Below are positions 5,901 through 8,937 of a DNA stretch of 8,937 bases, one piece after another. This DNA comes from UBA6136 sp044237765 (GTDB lineage Bacteria; Pseudomonadota; Gammaproteobacteria; Methylococcales; Methylococcaceae), in NCBI GenBank assembly GCA_044237765.1, contig JBIIEQ010000103.1, positions 1-8,937 on the forward strand, in the 5' to 3' direction. The notes beneath the pieces are model-generated. The model ran no database searches. It saw only the letters and a list, made by a program, of their open reading frames with translations, and was not told where the DNA came from. Numbering within the stretch: position 1 is the stretch's first letter; the number at the start of each line of letters is the position of its first letter. The position numbers and the translations under genes are program-made.

Positions 5901-8769
5901 AATAAATCCCGAGGCAAGTGGAGAAATCCTGCTGCAGGCGAGGACTGAAGACAGCCAGGGCAACGTCGTCTCCAGCGTAACCAGCACCTGGCTGGCCGGC
6001 GCGGAGGATACCTGGTTCGACGGCAGCGGGACGGACCGGATCGACCTCATTCCCGAGCGACAGGAATATCAACCGGGAGAAACCGCACGCTTCCAGGTAC
6101 GAATGCCTTTCCGTGAAGCCACCGCGTGGGTCACGGTGGAACGTGAAGGCGTAGCCGAAACCTTCGTCACATCGCTCAGCGGCAAGTCACCGACGATAGA
6201 TGTACCTGTGCGGGGCTCATATGCACCCAATGCGTTCGTCTCGGTACTGGCCATCCGCGGACGACTGGAAAGCACATCCCCGTGGTGGTCGACCATGTCA
6301 GAGAAACTGCATCTCCCATGGCAAACGGAAGTCGCTCCCGCGCCCAGCGCCCTGGCTGATCTCGGCAAGCCGGCCTATCGCCTGGGCAATGCAGAAATCA
6401 AGGTCGGCTGGCAGACGCACCGACTGGATGTCAACGTTGAGCCGGCGGCGACCGTCTATAAGCCGCGGGAGCAGGCGAAGGTCCGGGTCAGGATAAAACC
6501 CGCGGATGGCGGGAGCCTGCCTGAAGACACGGAATTGGCAGTGGCGGCGGTCGATGAAGCGCTGCTGGAACTCAAGCCGAACCTCTCCTGGCGCCTGCTC
6601 GACAGCATGATGAACGTCAGACCTATCGAGGTTTACACCTCCACAGCCCAGATGCAGGTCATCGGCAAGCGGCACTTCGGGCGCAAGGCCGTGCCGCATG
6701 GCGGCGGTGGCGGACGACAGGCCGCGCGCGAACTGTTCGATACGCTGCTGTTGTGGAAAGGCCGCGTTCCCCTACAGGGTAAAAATGAGGTGGATATCGA
6801 TATCCCTCTCAATGATGCGCTCAGCAGTTTCCGCGTCGTCGTCGTGGCAAATGCGGGGTCAGGATTGTTCGGGACGGGCAGCGGCACCTTCCAGACCAGC
6901 CAACCTCTGATGCTGAATTCGGGGCTACCGCCCGTGGTGCGTGAAGGAGACCGACTCAACGGCCTGTTTACCCTCCGCAATGTGTCCAACAGCGCCATGC
7001 AGGTGGAGTTTGCACCCCGACTCAGCACCGACTCGCCAGCGGTTGCTCCGCCTCAGGTCAAACCGGTGCAGCTGGAGATCGCCGCCGGCGGCGCCCGCGA
7101 AGCCCTATTTGAAGTGGAAGTGCCGGCCGGAATCCAGCGCCTGCAGTGGGAGATCAGCGCAAACGATCGCCAAAGTCAGGCACAGGATCAGCTCAAGGTT
7201 CAGCAGACCGTTCAGCCGGCGGTACCGGTTCGCACCGTGCAGGCCACGCTCGAGCAAGTGGAGAAATCCCCGCTCAAGCTCGATATCCAGGCGCCTGCAG
7301 GGTCATTACCGGGTCGCGGCCGTGTTGAAATCGGCGTACGTTCACGACTGGCGGACGCGATGTCGGGCGTCACCGATTACATGCGCCAATATCCCTACAA
7401 CTGCCTGGAGCAGAAAGTGTCGGTCGCCATCGCCTTGCGCGACAAGACCCGCTGGGCCGACGTGCTCAGCCAGCTGCCGGTCTCACAGGATCGTGATGGA
7501 TTGCTGCGTTATTTCCCCAGCGACCAGCTCATGGGCAGTGATGTACTGACCAGTTACGTGCTGGGCATTGCACATGAGGCGGGCTGGGAATTGCCCGAAA
7601 AATCCCGCTCGCGCATGCTGGAAGGCTTGAAGAAATTCGTCGCGGGACGCGTGACACGCGATTCTGCCCTCAGTGCGCCGGACCTTACGCTGCGCAAGCT
7701 GACCGCGATTGAGGCCTTGGCTCGATATGGCGATGCGACGCCGGACATGCTGGACTCTCTCACCATCGACCCCAACCGCTGGCCCACATCCGCCGTGCTC
7801 GACTGGATAAGCATCCTCGACAGGATGGAGGAAGTGCCCTTGCGAGAGCAGCGCCAGCAGCAAGCCGAACAAACCCTTCGCAGCCGGGTCACTTATCACG
7901 GCACCACCCTGGGGTTCTCCACCGAAAGCCAGGACAGTCTGGGATGGTTGATGTTGTCTGCCGATGTCAATGCCGTGCGTATGGTGCTGACCGCCTTGAA
8001 CAACCCTCACTGGCAAGCCGAACTTCCACGGCTGGCGCGGGGCGCTTTGGGACGTCAGCTGAAAGGACGCTGGAACATGACGACGGCAAACGCTTGGGGC
8101 GTTCTGGCGATGGAACGATTCAGCCGGAAATTTGAATCGACCCCGGTCACCGGCACGACGCACATCCGCCTCGGCGATCAGAAGGCAGAACTGAACTGGC
8201 CGGCCAGCGAACCACAACAAGTCGAACTGGAATTACCGGATACCCGTGAGTCGCTCTCGATTCAGCAGGCAGGCAGCGGGAAACCCTGGGCCATGGTGCA
8301 GGTGAAGGCGGCACTCCCGTTAACCAGCCCATTGAATGCGGGCTTCAAGCTCAAGCGCAGCGTGCTGCCCGTGGAACAGAAAACGCCCGGCGTCTGGAGC
8401 CGTGGCGATACCGCACGCGTGACACTGGAGCTGGAGGCGCAATCGGATCTGAGCTGGGTGGTCATCGATGACCCGGTTCCGGGCGGTGCCACCATACTCG
8501 GCAAGGGGCTCGGACGCGAATCCAGTTTACTCACCCAGGGTGAGCATGGGCCTCGAGGCCGAGCCTGGCTGGCCTACGAAGAACGGCGGCAAGACGCATT
8601 CCGGGCCTATTACCAGTTTGTACCCAAGGGCACGTGGACCGTGGAATACACCGTCCGCCTCAACAATCCCGGGCGCTTCGTCCTGCCACCCACTCATGTC
8701 GAAGCCCTGTATGCGCCGGAGATATTTGCGGATTATCCCAATCCTCCCGTGGAGGTGCTGGCGCCTTGA
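2971..8769 (+). CDS. Thioester-containing bacterial alpha-2-macroglobulin family protein
   Basis: Periplasmic pan-protease trap of the bacterial A2M family (COG2373; E. coli YfhM/ECAM is the model), 1932 residues versus about 1650 in E. coli. Domains by eye: signal peptide 1-19 (cleavage after VFA); N-terminal beta domains to about 480, including the FSPQG and GDPRRPEPF region; bMG3-like part about 490-620 (VEPGFYIVELSSPKLG, then VHFKWGREGSMVWVTTLD); MG2 about 640-750 (TVFDRALFRAGETVSMKHF); further MG domains to about 1160; bait-region domain with AVDEALLEL (1193-1201); probable bait segment about 1203-1252 with a run of five glycines (1244-1248); A2M domain from LFDTLLLW (1255-1262); thioester domain with C1478-L-E-Q1481 in YPYNCLEQ; and bMG10-like C-terminus from about 1790. 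Cys and Gln of the thioester are present, so covalent trapping is likely. There is no lipobox cysteine, unlike E. coli YfhM. The start is supported by GAGAGGGA upstream. The stop overlaps the pbpC start, matching the known A2M-PBP1C pairing. Confidence 0.95.
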   Translation: MRRLLVLLILVLVHLPVFAKTAGNVSVESFSPQGSAKQVRQVTARFAFPMVALGDPRRPEPFDIDCPETGTRRWADPRTWVLDFDHDLPSGRICRFRLNADLRSLDGRKLSGKTDFSFDTGGPNILRSLPEEGSHRVDERQAFVLALDGPVDPNSLKAHAHCEINGLGEQIGIDLLEGDARAQILKQARALGYDYSQLLSPEDPEALMPLQGEALERAEAGLSVVQCRRALPPDTDVRLVWGKGILSPNGVAGQKDQVLSFRTRPAFSARLRCQRVNPQAACLPMLPLELFFTADVPSTSLMTVRLVDETGKNYPAEAIDPAKTPAAHSITFRGPFPEKSPLRIIMPDNLRDDADRTLENAARFPLPVAIDEYPPLAKFSGDFGILERKTGGILPVTLRNLEPRIAGQQRVVEAGDGVPGRVRRMDSDADIVRWLERVKQAGRSRGEWIKEKGANGEDRIWKEQTGSESVFGPSDQTTGITVPKPSGEKEFEVVGIPLVEPGFYIVELSSPKLGASLLGENKPRYVATSTLVTNLGVHFKWGREGSMVWVTTLDQARPVDNATIQISDYCSGNLLWQGKTGTDGLVRIPGGESIGKPHGGEGCSEGSPHPLFVSARTGDDMGFTASFWNRGIQPAEFNLNVGDYVGREIAHTVFDRALFRAGETVSMKHFFRHHTLTGFAIPEGFQPNIVEIMHSGSDQQFRIPVTMDSKGIAESAWAIPKDARLGTYQVALTDDKQTRRFESGPFHVEQFRLPTMKAVIQPPKDDLINPTQVQLDLFLAYLSGGAAGQAPVKLRTITSPRDIRFNGYDDFVFGGETIREGMSEEKEDSGWEEGQKPAEVIPLVLDAKGAARTMLTLQPNPKPRDLLVEMEYQDANGEMEAVTRRLPLWPASLNIGLRTEGWVASRNQVRFDAVVLDLRGKPINSQPVEVDLFERKTYSYRKRLIGGFYTYDNRSEVIRLAKYCKGKTDSMGRLHCEINPEASGEILLQARTEDSQGNVVSSVTSTWLAGAEDTWFDGSGTDRIDLIPERQEYQPGETARFQVRMPFREATAWVTVEREGVAETFVTSLSGKSPTIDVPVRGSYAPNAFVSVLAIRGRLESTSPWWSTMSEKLHLPWQTEVAPAPSALADLGKPAYRLGNAEIKVGWQTHRLDVNVEPAATVYKPREQAKVRVRIKPADGGSLPEDTELAVAAVDEALLELKPNLSWRLLDSMMNVRPIEVYTSTAQMQVIGKRHFGRKAVPHGGGGGRQAARELFDTLLLWKGRVPLQGKNEVDIDIPLNDALSSFRVVVVANAGSGLFGTGSGTFQTSQPLMLNSGLPPVVREGDRLNGLFTLRNVSNSAMQVEFAPRLSTDSPAVAPPQVKPVQLEIAAGGAREALFEVEVPAGIQRLQWEISANDRQSQAQDQLKVQQTVQPAVPVRTVQATLEQVEKSPLKLDIQAPAGSLPGRGRVEIGVRSRLADAMSGVTDYMRQYPYNCLEQKVSVAIALRDKTRWADVLSQLPVSQDRDGLLRYFPSDQLMGSDVLTSYVLGIAHEAGWELPEKSRSRMLEGLKKFVAGRVTRDSALSAPDLTLRKLTAIEALARYGDATPDMLDSLTIDPNRWPTSAVLDWISILDRMEEVPLREQRQQQAEQTLRSRVTYHGTTLGFSTESQDSLGWLMLSADVNAVRMVLTALNNPHWQAELPRLARGALGRQLKGRWNMTTANAWGVLAMERFSRKFESTPVTGTTHIRLGDQKAELNWPASEPQQVELELPDTRESLSIQQAGSGKPWAMVQVKAALPLTSPLNAGFKLKRSVLPVEQKTPGVWSRGDTARVTLELEAQSDLSWVVIDDPVPGGATILGKGLGRESSLLTQGEHGPRGRAWLAYEERRQDAFRAYYQFVPKGTWTVEYTVRLNNPGRFVLPPTHVEALYAPEIFADYPNPPVEVLAP
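5204..5219. other. parS-like ParB-binding site (site 2, inside the A2M gene)
   Basis: CGTTTCACGTGGAACA matches the parS consensus TGTTTCACGTGAAACA at 14 of 16 positions and shares the exact 14-base core with the site at 424-439. It encodes F746-H-V-E749 at the MG2/MG3 junction, a place where A2M proteins commonly have F-x-V-E, so part of the match could come from coding constraint. Confidence 0.5.
8751..8756 (+). promoter_or_regulatory. Ribosome binding site fixing the pbpC TTG start
   Basis: GGAGGT, a near-perfect Shine-Dalgarno inside the last codons of the A2M gene, ends 9 nt before TTG 8766-8768. No ATG or GTG in the pbpC frame is better placed, so the TTG is the likely start. Confidence 0.7.
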
Positions 8770-8937
8770 TCGCCAGAGGCATCGGCATCCTGCGAGATCC
8801 CTGGCGGCTACTGCTCATCATATTGGCGCTGCTGGTGTTGCCCTGCCTGGTTGTCTGGTCAGCCAGCCTGATTATCACGCCCGTCAGTTACAGCGCGGTG
8901 CATGATGGGTGGACACCCTCCGAAGCCTGGCTGCTGG
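8766..8937 (+). CDS. pbpC: Penicillin-binding protein 1C, N-terminal part, cut by right edge
   Basis: Start of a bifunctional class A penicillin-binding protein (glycosyltransferase plus transpeptidase, anchored in the inner membrane and acting on periplasmic peptidoglycan). Fifty-seven codons are visible from a TTG start that overlaps the A2M stop as TTGA. Residues 1-13 are a short cytoplasmic stretch with several arginines; 14-37 form a strong single membrane segment (RLLLIILALLVLPCLVVW and onward); residues 41-57 (SYSAVHDGWTPSEAWLL) match the PBP1C region V-x-x-x-W-x-P-S-x-A-W-L-L that normally leads into DRxG and the transglycosylase domain. The catalytic parts lie beyond the window. Position directly after an A2M gene, as in E. 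coli yfhM-pbpC, strongly supports the call. Translational coupling to the A2M gene is expected. Confidence 0.85.
   Translation, partial: MIARGIGILRDPWRLLLIILALLVLPCLVVWSASLIITPVSYSAVHDGWTPSEAWLL

Noticed and set aside
6792..6805. Perfect 14-bp palindrome GGATATCGATATCC
   Set aside because: It encodes V-D-I-D-I-P in the A2M domain, where alternating D and I naturally yield it; a 14-bp palindrome is expected by chance about once in two windows this size.
7483..8220. A 245-codon minus-strand open frame inside the A2M gene
   Set aside because: It lies opposite the thioester domain coding sequence and has no family resemblance; such frames are common opposite G+C-rich genes.

Overview
The window looks like chromosomal DNA of a Gammaproteobacterium with G+C in the high fifties by eye. 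The clues are a YaiL/DUF2058 protein, an adjacent lgt-thyA pair, and a periplasmic alpha-2-macroglobulin (A2M) gene directly followed by a PBP1C gene. Nothing indicates a mobile element, prophage, tRNA, rRNA or CRISPR array. Coding density is high and no gene-free stretch exceeds 300 bases.

Layout. On the minus strand at the left are yaiL (DUF2058) and, 37 nt downstream of it, the N-terminal 86 codons of an Old Yellow Enzyme family alkene reductase that runs off the left edge. A 296-nt divergent intergenic region (838-1133) carries candidate promoters for both directions, a small inverted repeat and a possible leader ORF. On the plus strand, lgt (prolipoprotein diacylglyceryl transferase) is followed after one base by thyA (thymidylate synthase), which starts with GTG. 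After a 132-nt gap comes a 1932-codon gene for a thioester-containing A2M family protein. It overlaps by 4 nt the start (TTG) of pbpC, which runs off the right edge.

How the genes fit together. lgt-thyA is a widespread conserved pair with no obvious metabolic link. A2M-pbpC is the periplasmic defence and repair pair also known from E. coli (yfhM-pbpC): the A2M protein is thought to trap invading proteases, and PBP1C to synthesise peptidoglycan. The reading frames look intact, with catalytic residues present in ThyA, Lgt and the A2M thioester.

The most unusual signal is a pair of near-palindromic sites sharing the same 14-base core, GTTTCACGTGGAAC. One lies inside yaiL and one inside the A2M gene, and each matches 14 of 16 bases of the chromosomal parS consensus bound by ParB. 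If real, they place the window in the origin-proximal ParABS segregation domain. Beyond that I see no clearly new system; the other findings are variations on known families.
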